From positions 1-5,541 of the forward strand of contig RFPF01000209.1 in the NCBI GenBank assembly GCA_009926295.1: a stretch of DNA of 5,541 nt. Reading direction: 5' to 3'. Under the pieces are notes generated by a model, which did no database searches, had not been told where the DNA came from, and was given only the letters and a program-made list of their open reading frames with translations. Shown piece after piece: positions 5,399 through 5,541 of this stretch (its first letter is position 1; each line of letters starts with the position of its first letter). The stretch is from Planctomycetia bacterium. GTDB lineage: Bacteria; Planctomycetota; Planctomycetia; Pirellulales; UBA1268. Position numbers and translations under genes: made by a program.

Positions 5399-5541
5399 GT
5401 CCCGCGCTTTCGGCCGCGATGGGCCGTCCGGGCAGGCTCGTCGAACTCGGCGCGCGGTTCCGCATCTGGTGGACCATGCTCTCTATCTGCCTCGCGGAGC
5501 GGCTCGCCTACCGGGGCGACTTCATCCTCGGCACCGCGATG
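5395..5541 (+). CDS. ABC-2-type transporter permease, N-terminal part (partial)
   Basis: The first 49 codons of a gene that runs past the window end. Its ATG overlaps the TGA of the ATPase gene as ATGA, which implies translational coupling and a shared transporter complex. The visible residues include FRIWWTMLSICLAERLAYRG (22-41), followed by DFILGTAM. This pattern of an amphipathic start, a short hydrophobic stretch and a (Y/Q)YR-x-DF element resembles the N-terminus of the DUF990/ABC-2 permeases that accompany COG4586 ATPases. A G-run at 5383-5387, seven bases ahead of the ATG, may serve as ribosome binding site. Met9 is a possible alternative start. The call leans on gene context because so little sequence is present; a second permease gene would be expected downstream. 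Confidence 0.78.
   Translation, partial: MSPALSAAMGRPGRLVELGARFRIWWTMLSICLAERLAYRGDFILGTAM

Overview
The window is a high-GC, gene-dense bacterial chromosomal segment with seven genes, two of them cut by the window edges. No RNA gene, mobile element, CRISPR array or prophage signal was seen. The best guess at the host is a planctomycete, perhaps of the Pirellulales. This rests on recollection of family features: an OpgC-like acyltransferase carrying ankyrin repeats, and a cysteinyl-tRNA synthetase with a VYKPSHIGHMVGP signature and a KISKS loop preceded by an Ala/Gly-rich insert. It is an inference and was not checked by search.

Layout. Positions 1-111 (+) are the last 36 codons of thiC (thiamine pyrimidine synthesis), including the last cysteine of its radical-SAM cluster motif. 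It converges with the minus-strand genes with only two bases between the stop codons. Positions 4297 down to 114 (-) form a compact run read in the order ispF, cysS, an ABA4-like (DUF4281) membrane protein, and an acyltransferase-3/OpgC-like membrane protein with an ankyrin block inside one loop. The gaps are 41 bases, a 4-base GTGA overlap, and 7 bases, so one transcript is likely. Positions 4358-5541 (+) start a divergent transporter operon: a COG4586-type ABC ATPase whose stop overlaps (ATGA) the start of an ABC-2-type permease that runs off the end.

How the genes may work together. ispF supplies isoprenoid precursors through the MEP pathway and cysS charges tRNA-Cys; ispF-cysS proximity is known from other bacteria (for example the Bacillus ispD-ispF-gltX-cysE-cysS region). 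The two membrane proteins behind them have no established role here. ABA4 of plants acts in xanthophyll metabolism, and acyltransferase-3 proteins acylate glycans or lipids at the membrane. A link to isoprenoid or envelope chemistry is therefore possible but speculative. The ABC system is probably a separate export unit.

The points most worth a second look are the ankyrin repeats inserted between transmembrane segments of the acyltransferase, the insert next to the catalytic KISKS loop of CysS, the ABA4-like gene sitting with ispF, a likely leaderless start for the ABC ATPase, and the loss in IspF of the Arg/Glu pair that lines the isoprenoid-binding cavity in the E. coli enzyme.
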